NCBI GenBank assembly: GCA_020060215.1
Contig: JAGVAP010000076.1
Span: forward strand, 1-8,707
Origin: Deltaproteobacteria bacterium
GTDB taxonomy: Bacteria > Desulfobacterota > DSM-4660 > Desulfatiglandales > HGW-15
Reading direction: 5' to 3'
DNA length: 8,707 nucleotides
The notes under the pieces are model-generated. The model made no database searches and was not told the DNA's origin. It was given only the letters and a program-made list of their open reading frames with translations. Both the position numbers and the translations under genes were made by a program. This document shows positions 1 to 6,961 of this stretch, piece after piece. How positions within the stretch are numbered: position 1 is the first letter of the stretch; every line of letters begins with the position of its first letter.

Positions 1-18
1 CCCCCCCCCCCCCCCCCC
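1..18. repeat. Poly-C homopolymer run at window start
   Basis: Eighteen consecutive C residues open the window and stop abruptly at GG. In the frame of the downstream CheB-CheR gene the run would read as proline codons, so it does not break the frame. Nothing similar occurs elsewhere in the window. A run of this kind exactly at a sequence end is most simply an assembly or sequencing artefact (poly-G read tails read on the other strand), but a natural proline tract cannot be excluded. Confidence 0.8.
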
Positions 19-76
19 GGAACGTATTCAGGAGAGTGCGCTGCAAGAGCCGATAGCGGCAGCGGGAGCGGCAACA

Positions 77-3049
77 GTGCCTGACAAGGGTTTTCCTATT
101 GTGGGTATAGGCGCCTCCGCCGGGGGACTGGCGGCCTTGGAAGCCTTCTTTTCCGCCATGCCGGCAGAGACAGAGAGCGGCATGGCTTTCGTCCTCGTAC
201 AGCACCTCGCCCCGGACCACAAAAGCATCCTGAGCGATCTCGTCAAACGATACACGCGAATGCAGGTCTTCGAGGTTACGGATGGGATGGAGGTCAAGCC
301 CAACTGCGCCTACATCATCCCACCCAACCGCGACATGGCCTTACTGAACGGCACCCTGCAGCTGCTGGAGCCGGCTGCGCCGAGGGGCTTGCGGCTTCCC
401 GTCGATTTCTTCTTTCGCTCCCTGGCCAAAGAGCAGCGCGAGCGAGCTATCTGCATCGTTCTCTCCGGCACGGGCAGCGACGGTACGCTGGGCGTGAGAG
501 CGATCAAAGGCGAGGGGGGTATGGTCATAGTGCAGGCCCCCGATTCAACGGAGCACGACGGCATGCCGAATAGCGCCATCTCTACCGGCCTGGTGGACTA
601 TGTGCTGCCGCCTGCAAAGATGCCCGCCCAGCTCATTGCCTATGTGAATCACTCCTTTCGAAAAAGAGTCCTTCCGGTTTCCGTCCCGAGCCCGAAGAAC
701 GAAGACACGATGAGGAAGATCTGTGTCCTGCTGCGGGCTCAAACCGGCCACGATTTCTCCCAGTACAAGCAGAACACCGTCATGCGCCGGGTGGAGCGGC
801 GAATGGCCCTCCACCAGATCGAAAGGCCCGAAGAGTACCTCCGATTTCTGCAGAAAAACTCGTCAGAGGGCGAGGCCCTCTTTCGCGACCTCCTGATCGG
901 GGTCACCAGCTTCTTCCGCGATCCAGGGGCATTCTCGGCCCTGCAAACGCAGGTTCTCCCCGGCCTTTTCGCCGGGAAGGCAGCATGCGGTCCGGTTCGA
1001 ATCTGGGTGTGCGGCTGCTCGACCGGCGAGGAGGCTTATTCCATCGCCATCCTGATCCGGGAGCAGATGGAGAGCCTGCAAAAGGACTACCAGGTACAGA
1101 TCTTTGCCACCGACATAGACAAACAGGCGATCGAACAGGCCCGCAGCGGCGTCTTTCCAAGCAGCATCGCAGCCGATATCCCGCCCGACCGGATCTCGCG
1201 GTTTTTCTCTCTTGACCAGGATGGCGGAGCCTATCGAGTCAAGAAAGCTATACGAGATCTGCTGATCTTCTCCGAGCAGGACGTGGTCAGAGACCCGCCC
1301 TTTTCCAAACTGGACCTGATCTCTTGCCGAAACCTGCTGATCTACATGGGGGGGGAACTGCAAAAGAAAATCATCCCTCTCTTCCATTACGCCTTGAACC
1401 CGGAGGGAGTGCTCTTTCTCGGCAACTCAGAGACCGTAGGTGAATTCGCCACGCTCTTTACCCCATTGGACCGCAAATGGAAGCTCTATCGTCGCGGGGA
1501 ATGCGTCTCCGGCCTGCCCCTGCTGATGCAGGAGGCTCTTGCCCAGCCTCCTGCGGAAGGAGGGGCGCACGTCAGGGGGGCCAAGAGAGAAAGCCCTGTC
1601 GAGAAAAAGGGTGTTCTCCGCCGAATGACCGAACAGTCCTTGCTGCAACATTATGCGCAGACCGGGGTGCTCGTGGATGCACAGGGCGACATTCGGTACG
1701 TTTACGGCCGTACCGGGAAATACCTCGAGCTTGCCCCCGGGGATGCCGGAACGAACATCCTGCGCATGGGCCGGGAAGGGTTGCGGCGGGAACTGACCAC
1801 CGCCCTGCACAAAGTGGTCAGCCGCAAAGAGCCTGTAAGCTACCCGGGGCTCCGGGTCAGGACCAATGGCGATGTCATCACCGTCAACCTGGCCGTGAAA
1901 CCGGCGGATACAGGCGACGGTGGAGCCGCCGTTCCCGACTTATTCCTGGTCATCCTGGAGGAGGCCACACCTCCAAGTGCAGCCTTGTCCGGGAAGTCCG
2001 CTGCCGAGGACGCGGGGACATCCGACCTGGATACCGAAAGACGCATCGCCGCACTCGAGCAGGAGCTTCGAGCCAAGGAGGAATTCCTCCAGTCAACCAT
2101 CGAGGAGATGGAGACCGCCAACGAAGAGCTCAAATCCACCAACGAGGAGATGCAGTCGGTCAACGAGGAACTGCAATCCACCAACGAGGAACTGGAGACC
2201 TCCAAGGAGGAGTTGCAGTCGATCAATGAGGAGTTGGCCACTGTCAACACAGAGTTGCAGAACAAGGTTGCTGACCTGGCGCGGGCCAACGACGACATGA
2301 ACAACTTGATATCGGGAACCGGGGTGGGCACCATCTTCGTGGACCATCAGTTGAGAGTCATCCGGTTCACTCCCGGCGCCACCAGGGTGATCAACCTGAT
2401 CGAGACCGACATCGGCCGACCCATTGGCCATATTGTCTCCAACATGATGGGTTACGACCGACTGGTGGAAGACATGAAGGAGGTATTGGAGAGCCTGGCT
2501 TCCCGTGAAGTCGAAGTGCAGACCAAGGCGGGCGAGTGGTACATGATGCGCATCCGCCCCTATCGCACCCTTGAAAACGTGATCGAGGGCACAGTGGTCG
2601 TGTTCGTAGACATCACCGATCGGAAGCGAATGGAGGCCGAAGTGGAAGAGGCTCGTTTGCGGGAGGCGGAATTGCGGAAGGCGCGAGCCCGGTTTACCCA
2701 AAACATCGTAGCCACTGTCCGCGAGCCGTTGCTTGTACTCGACAAAGACTTGTATGTGGTCTTCGCCAACCGCGCCTTCTTCGGTAAATTTCAGGTGGAG
2801 CCGGGCGAAACCCTGGGTCACATGGTTTACGATCTGGGGAACCACCAATGGAACATTCCGAAATTGCGCCAGCTGTTGGGAGAAATTCTTCCGCGGGATG
2901 CCGCTTTCGACGACTTTGAAGTGACACACGAGTTCGAAAAGATCGGCCGACGAACCATCTTGCTCAACGCCCGACGTATCTCCAGCGATGAGGATGAGGA
3001 GATCCAGTATATCCTCCTCGCCATGGAGGACATTACCCAGCGCATGTAG
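77..3049 (+). CDS. CheB-CheR hybrid with PAS domains (methylesterase/methyltransferase fusion), possibly 5' partial
   Basis: Fusion of the two chemoreceptor-modifying activities, probably cytoplasmic. Residues about 6-190 are a CheB methylesterase domain with the catalytic triad intact: Ser14 in GASAGG, His43 in VQHL and Asp135 in GTGSDG. There is no CheB receiver domain. Residues about 211-473 are a CheR SAM-dependent methyltransferase with GCSTGEEAYS (313-322), ATDID, and SCRNLLIY (416-423). A PAS-like segment (about 520-635) leads into a long coiled coil (about 654-745) of repeated NEEL/KEEL heptads, then two PAS domains (about 741-850 and 872-990). No kinase domain follows, whereas many relatives carry one. 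The GTG start at 77 has GGAG at 65-68, but the frame is open back to the window edge and encodes an Ala-rich stretch typical of hybrid N-termini, so the true start may lie upstream. The PAS kinase 36 bases downstream is probably co-transcribed. Family assignment is certain; the signalling pathway is inferred. Confidence 0.94.
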   Translation: MPDKGFPIVGIGASAGGLAALEAFFSAMPAETESGMAFVLVQHLAPDHKSILSDLVKRYTRMQVFEVTDGMEVKPNCAYIIPPNRDMALLNGTLQLLEPAAPRGLRLPVDFFFRSLAKEQRERAICIVLSGTGSDGTLGVRAIKGEGGMVIVQAPDSTEHDGMPNSAISTGLVDYVLPPAKMPAQLIAYVNHSFRKRVLPVSVPSPKNEDTMRKICVLLRAQTGHDFSQYKQNTVMRRVERRMALHQIERPEEYLRFLQKNSSEGEALFRDLLIGVTSFFRDPGAFSALQTQVLPGLFAGKAACGPVRIWVCGCSTGEEAYSIAILIREQMESLQKDYQVQIFATDIDKQAIEQARSGVFPSSIAADIPPDRISRFFSLDQDGGAYRVKKAIRDLLIFSEQDVVRDPPFSKLDLISCRNLLIYMGGELQKKIIPLFHYALNPEGVLFLGNSETVGEFATLFTPLDRKWKLYRRGECVSGLPLLMQEALAQPPAEGGAHVRGAKRESPVEKKGVLRRMTEQSLLQHYAQTGVLVDAQGDIRYVYGRTGKYLELAPGDAGTNILRMGREGLRRELTTALHKVVSRKEPVSYPGLRVRTNGDVITVNLAVKPADTGDGGAAVPDLFLVILEEATPPSAALSGKSAAEDAGTSDLDTERRIAALEQELRAKEEFLQSTIEEMETANEELKSTNEEMQSVNEELQSTNEELETSKEELQSINEELATVNTELQNKVADLARANDDMNNLISGTGVGTIFVDHQLRVIRFTPGATRVINLIETDIGRPIGHIVSNMMGYDRLVEDMKEVLESLASREVEVQTKAGEWYMMRIRPYRTLENVIEGTVVVFVDITDRKRMEAEVEEARLREAELRKARARFTQNIVATVREPLLVLDKDLYVVFANRAFFGKFQVEPGETLGHMVYDLGNHQWNIPKLRQLLGEILPRDAAFDDFEVTHEFEKIGRRTILLNARRISSDEDEEIQYILLAMEDITQRM

Positions 3050-3073
3050 CGAGGCAGGGCATCCTCACCCTCC

Positions 3074-3080
3074 AGGAGGT
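3074..3080 (+). promoter_or_regulatory. Shine-Dalgarno site of the PAS kinase
   Basis: AGGAGGT, a full match to the anti-Shine-Dalgarno consensus, lies 5 bases before the ATG at 3086. It fixes the start of the kinase gene and implies high translation within the transcript shared with the CheB-CheR gene. Confidence 0.85.
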
Positions 3081-3085
3081 CTTGT

Positions 3086-4414
3086 ATGAATAAGAGGGAT
3101 GATCCTCTCGTGAATGAGTCGGCTCTGCGCACTCGAGCGGAGGAAAGAGCCCAGGCAACAAAAGCTCAGGATCCGGAGTCGCTCTCGCCTGAGGAGAGCG
3201 CGCGTCTGCTTCACGAACTGCGGGTGCACCAGATTGAGTTGGAGATGCAAAATGAGGAACTTCGCCGCACCCAGGAGGCATTGGAAGCGTCGCGGGCGCG
3301 ATACTTTGAGCTCTACGACCTCGCGCCTGTGGGCTATTTCACCCTCAGCGAGCATGGTTCGATCCTGGAGGCGAATCTCACCGCCGCTACCCTGTTGGGG
3401 TCGCCAAAAAGCGTACTGAGCAAGACTCCTTTGACCCGATACATCCTCCCTGAGGATCAGGATATCTATTACCTGCACCGCAAGCGGCTCTTTGAAACGG
3501 GCGAGCCGCAGGTGTTCGAGATCAGGATGATTCGGTTGAATGGCACTCGATTCTGGACGAGAGTAGAGGCTCATGTTGCCAAGGATGCTGAGAGCGGCGC
3601 ACCCATATGCCGCGTTACGCTGAGCGATGTCACGGAGCCCAAGCGGATGGAACAGGAGATCCGCAGGGCTCGTGACGAATTGGAGTTACGCGTTAAGAAG
3701 CGCACCTCCGAGCTTGAGCTTAAGAACCAGGAGCTTCTGGAATTTGCCTTCATCGCCTCGCACGACCTGAGTGAGCCGCTTAGAAAGATCCAGACTTTTG
3801 GGGACCTCCTGAAGTCAAAGGGCTCGAACCATCTGACTGAAATGGAAATGGATTATATCTCCCGCATGTCCGGAGCGGCCAATCGCATGCAGGGACTTCT
3901 CGACGCACTGCTCCGATATTCGCGGGTCGGGACCAAAGGTCAGGACCCCGGGCCCACGAGGCTGAATGATATCGTAAAGGATGCAATCGCGGATCTGGAA
4001 GTGCCGATTCAGAATACCAAGGCTCGCGTGGAAATAGGCAAATTGCCGCAGGTGAATGGGGACCCGCAGCAGTTGAGGCAGCTCTTCCAGAACCTCGTTG
4101 CCAATGCACTCAAGTACCACCGCCCTGACGTCAACACCCTTGTCAGGATTTACACAAAGAGAAACGAGGGCACAGCCCGCATCTTTGTGGAAGACAACGG
4201 GCTCGGGTTCGACGAGAAGTACCTGGATAAGATATTCCAGCCCTTTCAGCGCCTCCATGGGAAGAATGAGTATCCGGGGACAGGTATCGGCCTTGCCATC
4301 TGCAGGAAGATCGTGGAACGGCACGGCGGCACGATCACGGCCAAGAGCACCCCTGGTAAGGGATCGACCTTCATCATCACACTGCCGGTGGAGAAGCAAG
4401 ATGAATGCCCTTGA
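3086..4414 (+). CDS. Soluble PAS-domain sensor histidine kinase (Cph1-type core)
   Basis: Cytoplasmic two-component kinase of 442 residues with no transmembrane segment. Residues about 36-72 form a coiled coil ([19 protein letters not shown]). A PAS sensor domain covers about 73-192, followed by a second coiled coil (about 193-218). The HisKA domain has its phospho-accepting His226 in [12 protein letters not shown]. The ATPase domain shows the N box (Asn336 and Asn340, NALKYH), DNGLGF (370-375), the F box FQPFQRLHG and GTGIGLAI (399-405). All catalytic boxes are intact. The ASHDL..PL H-box resembles cyanobacterial phytochrome kinases such as Cph1, which pair with single-domain Rcp1-like regulators; none is found here. 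The start is set by a perfect ribosome binding site. The gene lies 36 bases behind the CheB-CheR hybrid, probably as one operon, so the hybrid's PAS domains and this kinase may work together (inference). Its core is about 74 % identical to that of the membrane kinase downstream. The PAS ligand is unknown. Confidence 0.96.
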   Translation: MNKRDDPLVNESALRTRAEERAQATKAQDPESLSPEESARLLHELRVHQIELEMQNEELRRTQEALEASRARYFELYDLAPVGYFTLSEHGSILEANLTAATLLGSPKSVLSKTPLTRYILPEDQDIYYLHRKRLFETGEPQVFEIRMIRLNGTRFWTRVEAHVAKDAESGAPICRVTLSDVTEPKRMEQEIRRARDELELRVKKRTSELELKNQELLEFAFIASHDLSEPLRKIQTFGDLLKSKGSNHLTEMEMDYISRMSGAANRMQGLLDALLRYSRVGTKGQDPGPTRLNDIVKDAIADLEVPIQNTKARVEIGKLPQVNGDPQQLRQLFQNLVANALKYHRPDVNTLVRIYTKRNEGTARIFVEDNGLGFDEKYLDKIFQPFQRLHGKNEYPGTGIGLAICRKIVERHGGTITAKSTPGKGSTFIITLPVEKQDECP

Positions 4415-4439
4415 TCAGAGTAAGGGGGTCAAACCTTGA
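4401..4439 (+). other. Tiny overlapping reading frame at the kinase 3' end, possible remnant of a lost gene
   Basis: An ATG at 4401 overlaps the kinase stop region and is preceded by GGAG (4390-4393) at 7-base spacing, the usual layout of a translationally coupled next gene. Only 12 codons are open. The first six lie in kinase-adjacent DNA and the remainder lies inside the inverted-repeat element starting at 4419. In Cph1-type kinase operons the coupled next gene is often an Rcp1-like response regulator, so this could be the stump of one cut off by the insertion. However, no regulator-like sequence resumes beyond 4615, so this remains a guess. Confidence 0.2.
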
Positions 4440-4449
4440 CATTGGACAT
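4419..4449 (+). repeat. Left terminal inverted repeat of the MITE-like element
   Basis: Thirty-one bases containing AAGGGGGTCAAACCTTGACA. They are the reverse complement of 4585-4615 except at two positions (T/G differences at the partners of 4593 and 4602). The match stops sharply at 4418/4616 on the outside and 4450/4584 on the inside. Confidence 0.85.
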
Positions 4450-4584
4450 TTCGGCTCCTGTGTAGCGACTCGGCCCAAGGGTGTGTGAACATGATGGCGC
4501 TGCGTTGTCGATGTCCTATTACCTCCCGGGGAAGTGAGCGGAAGAGATATTTCTCGATGACAATCAAGGGAAATCACAGCAGGG

Positions 4585-4615
4585 ATGTCCAAGGTCAAGG
4601 TGTGACCCCCTTACT
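4585..4615 (-). repeat. Right terminal inverted repeat of the MITE-like element
   Basis: Partner of 4419-4449, ending in GTGACCCCCTTACT. The outer GGGGGTCA/TGACCCCC block is perfectly paired, as expected for a transposase recognition end or for the base of a stable hairpin. Confidence 0.85.
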
Positions 4616-4725
4616 TCGTTTGTGAATAGCCCAGTCCTTGCTAAACAGAGCGGGTATTCCCCCGGACTCCTGCACAGTCCTTAGTAGAGCAACTGAACAA
4701 AGCTTCCCTTTTTGTTTCTCATTGA

Positions 4726-4743
4726 CTACCCTCTTTTGGGTAG
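4726..4743. repeat. Short perfect inverted repeat
   Basis: CTACCC and GGGTAG form a perfect 6-bp stem around a 6-base loop (TCTTTT). It overlaps the end of a TTGACT motif at 4722-4727, so it could be a small operator or a weak hairpin. It is too short to be convincing alone. Confidence 0.35.
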
Positions 4744-4789
4744 ATGCCTGATCAATGCACCGGAATTGACTGCCAGACATGAAACCTGG

Positions 4790-4813
4790 GGCGCTGTCAA
4801 ACACGGAAGCGCC
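4790..4813. repeat. Short inverted repeat GGCGCT/AGCGCC
   Basis: A perfect 6-bp GC-rich stem separated by 12 bases, about 75 bases upstream of the first binding-protein gene. Spacing and size would suit a dimeric regulator site, but chance occurrence is quite possible. Confidence 0.25.
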
Positions 4814-4888
4814 AACCCGAAACGAGAGCAGGCATAGCAACGAATAGGAAGGTTAGAATCAGGAATTCCCCATTCCGGAGGCTCATAG

Positions 4889-5890
4889 ATGCAACACAAG
4901 GGTTTATTTCTATCAGCCGCGATCATTGTTGTTCTCGCAGCGGCGGCTGCGCTTCTGCTCAGAAACAACGAGGGGAAGCTAGATTCGCTTCCAACCGTGA
5001 GGCTTGGCGTTTCTTCCAGCGCAGTGAACGGCTTGATCTTCATCGCTCATGAGCAGGGGTTTTTCAGTAAACGCGGTGTCAAGGTTGCCATGAAAACCTA
5101 CGAAACGGGTGTTTCCGCCGTCAATGCGCTCGTTGCCGATGCAGTGGACGTTGCTACCGGCGCCGAATTCGTCATGGTGCGAAAGGGGTTTGATCATGGC
5201 GACCTCCGGGCCTTCGCGCAGATCGCCAATACCAGCCCTATCGAGATGATCGCGAGGAAGGATCGCAGCATTGAGACAGTCTCCGATCTGAGGGGCAAGA
5301 GAGTGGGATTGTCGCGTGGAAGCAGCTCTGAGTTTTTCCTTGGCGGCTTTCTCAAGCGGAGCGACATCCCCCTTTCAAGCCTGGAGATGGTCAATCTGGA
5401 GCCCTATTCTATGGAGAAAGCGTTCTCTGACGGTTCGGTCGATGCGATCGTAGCCTGGGAGCCGCATGTAACTAGGATCAAAGAACGGTTTGGAGAGAGC
5501 GTGACGAGCTGGCCGGTCCAGGGCCGCGACGATTACTACTTCCTGATCATGACCAAAGACCAATTCCTCGATCGGTCACCTGACGCGGCAAAGAAGATGG
5601 TTCGAGCCCTGCTCGATGCGGAGGAATTCGCGAGGAAGCATCCGGAGGAGGTCCAGCGGTCGATCCAGGAGCGCGTCAAGAATCTGGAGAGCGACATTCG
5701 GCCTATCTTGCAGAGAACCGCCTTTCATGTGCGTCTCGATCAATCCCTCATCACCCTCATGGAAGCAGAGGCGCACTGGATGATCCGAAACAGCCTGACT
5801 ATAAAGAAGGAGATGCCGAACTATCTCGATATGATTTATCTGAAGGCGCTGAAAGCCGTGAAACCGGATGCGGTCGGGATCATTCATTGA
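4889..5890 (+). CDS. Periplasmic ABC-type solute-binding protein, NMT1/SsuA-like (copy 1)
   Basis: Periplasmic binding protein of the NMT1/SsuA/TauA superfamily, 333 residues, usual length. Residues 6-24 are a continuous hydrophobic stretch. There is no lipobox cysteine and no clear Ala-X-Ala cleavage site, so the protein may stay anchored to the inner membrane. The fold begins near residue 36 (VRLGVSSSAVNG), followed by IFIAHEQGFFSKRGV, the family's signature for the first lobe, then the hinge-side motif LRGKRVGLSRGSSSEFF and DGSVDAIVAWEP near the middle. The C-terminus ends in KKEMPNYLD...KPDAVGIIH. The start ATG has GGAGG 7 bases upstream. Family members bind sulfonates, nitrate, thiamine precursors or similar small molecules; the ligand here cannot be read from the sequence. 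No permease or ATPase gene is adjacent. A paralogue follows after 90 bases and then a membrane kinase, suggesting a role in sensing (inference). Confidence 0.93.
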   Translation: MQHKGLFLSAAIIVVLAAAAALLLRNNEGKLDSLPTVRLGVSSSAVNGLIFIAHEQGFFSKRGVKVAMKTYETGVSAVNALVADAVDVATGAEFVMVRKGFDHGDLRAFAQIANTSPIEMIARKDRSIETVSDLRGKRVGLSRGSSSEFFLGGFLKRSDIPLSSLEMVNLEPYSMEKAFSDGSVDAIVAWEPHVTRIKERFGESVTSWPVQGRDDYYFLIMTKDQFLDRSPDAAKKMVRALLDAEEFARKHPEEVQRSIQERVKNLESDIRPILQRTAFHVRLDQSLITLMEAEAHWMIRNSLTIKKEMPNYLDMIYLKALKAVKPDAVGIIH

Positions 5891-5901
5891 GAACGTGTGT
5901 C

Positions 5902-5932
5902 CGGGAAGAGCGACCAGAGACCGCTCTTTCCG
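5902..5932 (+). other. Intercistronic RNA hairpin between the two binding-protein genes
   Basis: CGGGAAGAGCG (5902-5912) and CGCTCTTTCCG (5922-5932) form an 11-bp stem with one G-U pair and a 9-base loop, 11 bases after the first binding-protein stop and 48 bases before the next start. No U-tract follows, so it is not a typical intrinsic terminator. It could protect the upstream message from 3' decay or mark an RNA-processing site, giving unequal amounts of the two proteins. Confidence 0.6.
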
Positions 5933-5980
5933 AGAACCGACAGGGGCTAGCAACTCTGAAGGACAATAGAGAGGGAAGCA

Positions 5981-6961
5981 ATGCGAATCCGATTTGTCGT
6001 GATCGCCGCCTGGGCCGGAGCGCTGCTCTTGGTGACGGCGCCGGGGAAAGGGGCCTCCGCACAGCCGCTGCGGGTCGGTGCTACTCCCAATGTTCACAGT
6101 GCCCTCATCTACCTGGCCGAGAGCGAAGGGTTTTTCAAGAAGCAGTCCATCGATGTCGTCGTTAAGGAGTACGAGCTGGGTCCGGACGCTGTCGGCGATC
6201 TCCTGTCGGGCCATCTCGATTTTGCGACTGCCGCAGAGTTTGTCTTCGTTCTCCAGAGTTTTCAAAAACCGGATATCAAGATGCTGAGCACCATCTGCCT
6301 GGTTTCGAACCACGACATTGTTGTCCGAAAAGACCGCGGGATCGCTGAGCCCCAGGACCTGAAGGGCAAGCGCATCGCCATTGCCCGCGGCACTTCGGCG
6401 GAGTTCTTTCTCTACAACTACCTCATTTTCAACCGCATCCCTGCCGAGAGCGTCCAGGTCGTCCACCAGACACCTTTGGAAACGGTCAAAGCGATCGCCG
6501 ACGGAACCATAGACGCAGCCATCTCGTGGGCGCCTTACCCGGCAGAGATGATGAAGCAACTGGGCGCGAACGGCGTACGGTGGCCCGCCCAGAGCGGCCA
6601 GCACTCCTACATGGCACTCTACGCGAGAGATCGCCTTCTGAAGAAGCAGCCGAAAGTGGCTGAGCGATTTCTCGCCGCCCTTGTGGAGGCGGAGAGTTTT
6701 CTCGCCGCGAATCCTGACAAGGCCAGCACAATTGTACGCCGGAGACTAAAGGCCGATCTCGATTCTTTCCTTGAAGCGTGGTCCCGCTCTAGTGTGAAGA
6801 TTCAGTTGACCCAGGACCTTCTCGTCCTTATGGAACGAGAGGCGAAGTGGGCGATCCGCAAGAATATCGTAGAAAAGAAGGAGATGCCAAACTATCTCGA
6901 TCTTCTCTACCTTGACGCCCTTGACAAGATGAAGCCGGAGGCGGTGAGCATTGTCCATTAA
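5981..6961 (+). CDS. Periplasmic ABC-type solute-binding protein, NMT1/SsuA-like (copy 2)
   Basis: Paralogue of the preceding gene, 326 residues, alignable end to end with it at roughly 40 % identity by eye. It has a standard cleavable signal peptide: positive MRIR, hydrophobic core 5-20, and ASA|Q cleavage after residue 27, so unlike copy 1 it should be free in the periplasm. Shared motifs are LIYLAESEGFFKKQSI, LDFATAAEFVFV, LKGKRIAIARGTSAEFF and DGTIDAAISWAP. The C-terminal tail KKEMPNYLDLLYLDAL...AVSIVH nearly repeats that of copy 1. GAGGG (5971-5975) precedes the ATG by 5 bases. The stop codon lies inside the start of the downstream membrane kinase (11-base overlap), which indicates translational coupling. 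The residues expected to line the cleft differ between the two copies, so they may bind different ligands (inference). Substrate unknown. Confidence 0.94.
   Translation: MRIRFVVIAAWAGALLLVTAPGKGASAQPLRVGATPNVHSALIYLAESEGFFKKQSIDVVVKEYELGPDAVGDLLSGHLDFATAAEFVFVLQSFQKPDIKMLSTICLVSNHDIVVRKDRGIAEPQDLKGKRIAIARGTSAEFFLYNYLIFNRIPAESVQVVHQTPLETVKAIADGTIDAAISWAPYPAEMMKQLGANGVRWPAQSGQHSYMALYARDRLLKKQPKVAERFLAALVEAESFLAANPDKASTIVRRRLKADLDSFLEAWSRSSVKIQLTQDLLVLMEREAKWAIRKNIVEKKEMPNYLDLLYLDALDKMKPEAVSIVH
6937..6941 (+). promoter_or_regulatory. Ribosome binding site inside the upstream gene, for the TTG start of the membrane kinase
   Basis: GGAGG sits within the last codons of the second binding-protein gene, 9 bases before TTG at 6951. 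It supports the overlapping start. Alternative starts at GTG 6963 and ATG 6990 have no comparable site. Confidence 0.55.

Larger units (their letters stand above)
4419..4615. mobile_element. MITE/REP-like element with 31-base terminal inverted repeats
   Basis: A 197-base non-coding element whose two ends are nearly perfect inverted copies: 4419-4449 pairs with 4585-4615 at 29 of 31 positions. Both ends carry the signature AAGGGGGTCA. The interior (about 135 bases) has no convincing gene on either strand; a minus-strand frame of 73 codons crosses it but has no recognisable domain and runs into the kinase gene. No clear target-site duplication flanks the ends. Size, long terminal repeats and lack of coding capacity fit a miniature inverted-repeat element or a REP/BIME-like palindrome mobilised in trans by a transposase encoded elsewhere. 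Transcribed, it would fold into a long hairpin immediately after the kinase stop codon, so it may also serve as terminator or mRNA stabiliser. Which transposase family moves it cannot be told from this copy. Confidence 0.72.
4616..4888 (+). promoter_or_regulatory. Intergenic leader upstream of the binding-protein operon
   Basis: About 270 bases without a supported gene, visibly less GC-rich than the flanking genes, as expected of regulatory DNA. TTGACT occurs at 4722-4727 and 4766-4771, but neither has a good -10 box at 16-18 bases. TAGAAT at 4854-4859 could be a -10 box but lacks a -35 partner. No sigma-54 type GG-N10-GC site was found. Two small inverted repeats are present (4726-4743 and 4790-4813). 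GGAGG at 4877-4881 is the ribosome binding site of the gene at 4889. The region presumably carries the operon promoter, which I cannot pinpoint. Confidence 0.45.

Noticed and set aside
1477..2229. Plus-strand frame of 250 codons within the hybrid
   Set aside because: Shifted-frame shadow with Arg/Gly/Pro-rich low-complexity composition and no ribosome binding site.
2090..2260. Tandem repeat-like DNA (AACGAGGA/AACTG units)
   Set aside because: It encodes the heptad-repeated NEEL coiled coil usual in CheB-CheR hybrids, so it is a protein feature and not a CRISPR array or satellite.
2093..2929. Minus-strand frame of 278 codons opposite the CheB-CheR hybrid
   Set aside because: Its repetitive Leu/Gly-rich start is the mirror of the NEEL coiled-coil codons of the hybrid; no independent evidence for a gene.
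4377..4598. Minus-strand frame of 73 codons across the MITE-like element
   Set aside because: It begins inside the right inverted repeat and runs into the antisense strand of the kinase; it has no transposase motif, in particular no HUH motif of REP-associated transposases.
4722..4771. TTGACT motifs as sigma-70 -35 boxes
   Set aside because: Neither copy has a -10 box resembling TATAAT at 16-18 bases; not reported as a promoter.
4595..4840. Minus-strand frame of 81 codons in the intergenic leader
   Set aside because: No ribosome binding site upstream of its ATG, no recognisable similarity, and it ends inside the inverted repeat of the mobile element.
5576..6604. Long minus-strand open frame of 342 codons across both binding-protein genes
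   Set aside because: It is antisense to two clearly recognisable binding-protein genes, has no recognisable domain, and long antisense frames are common opposite GC-rich genes.
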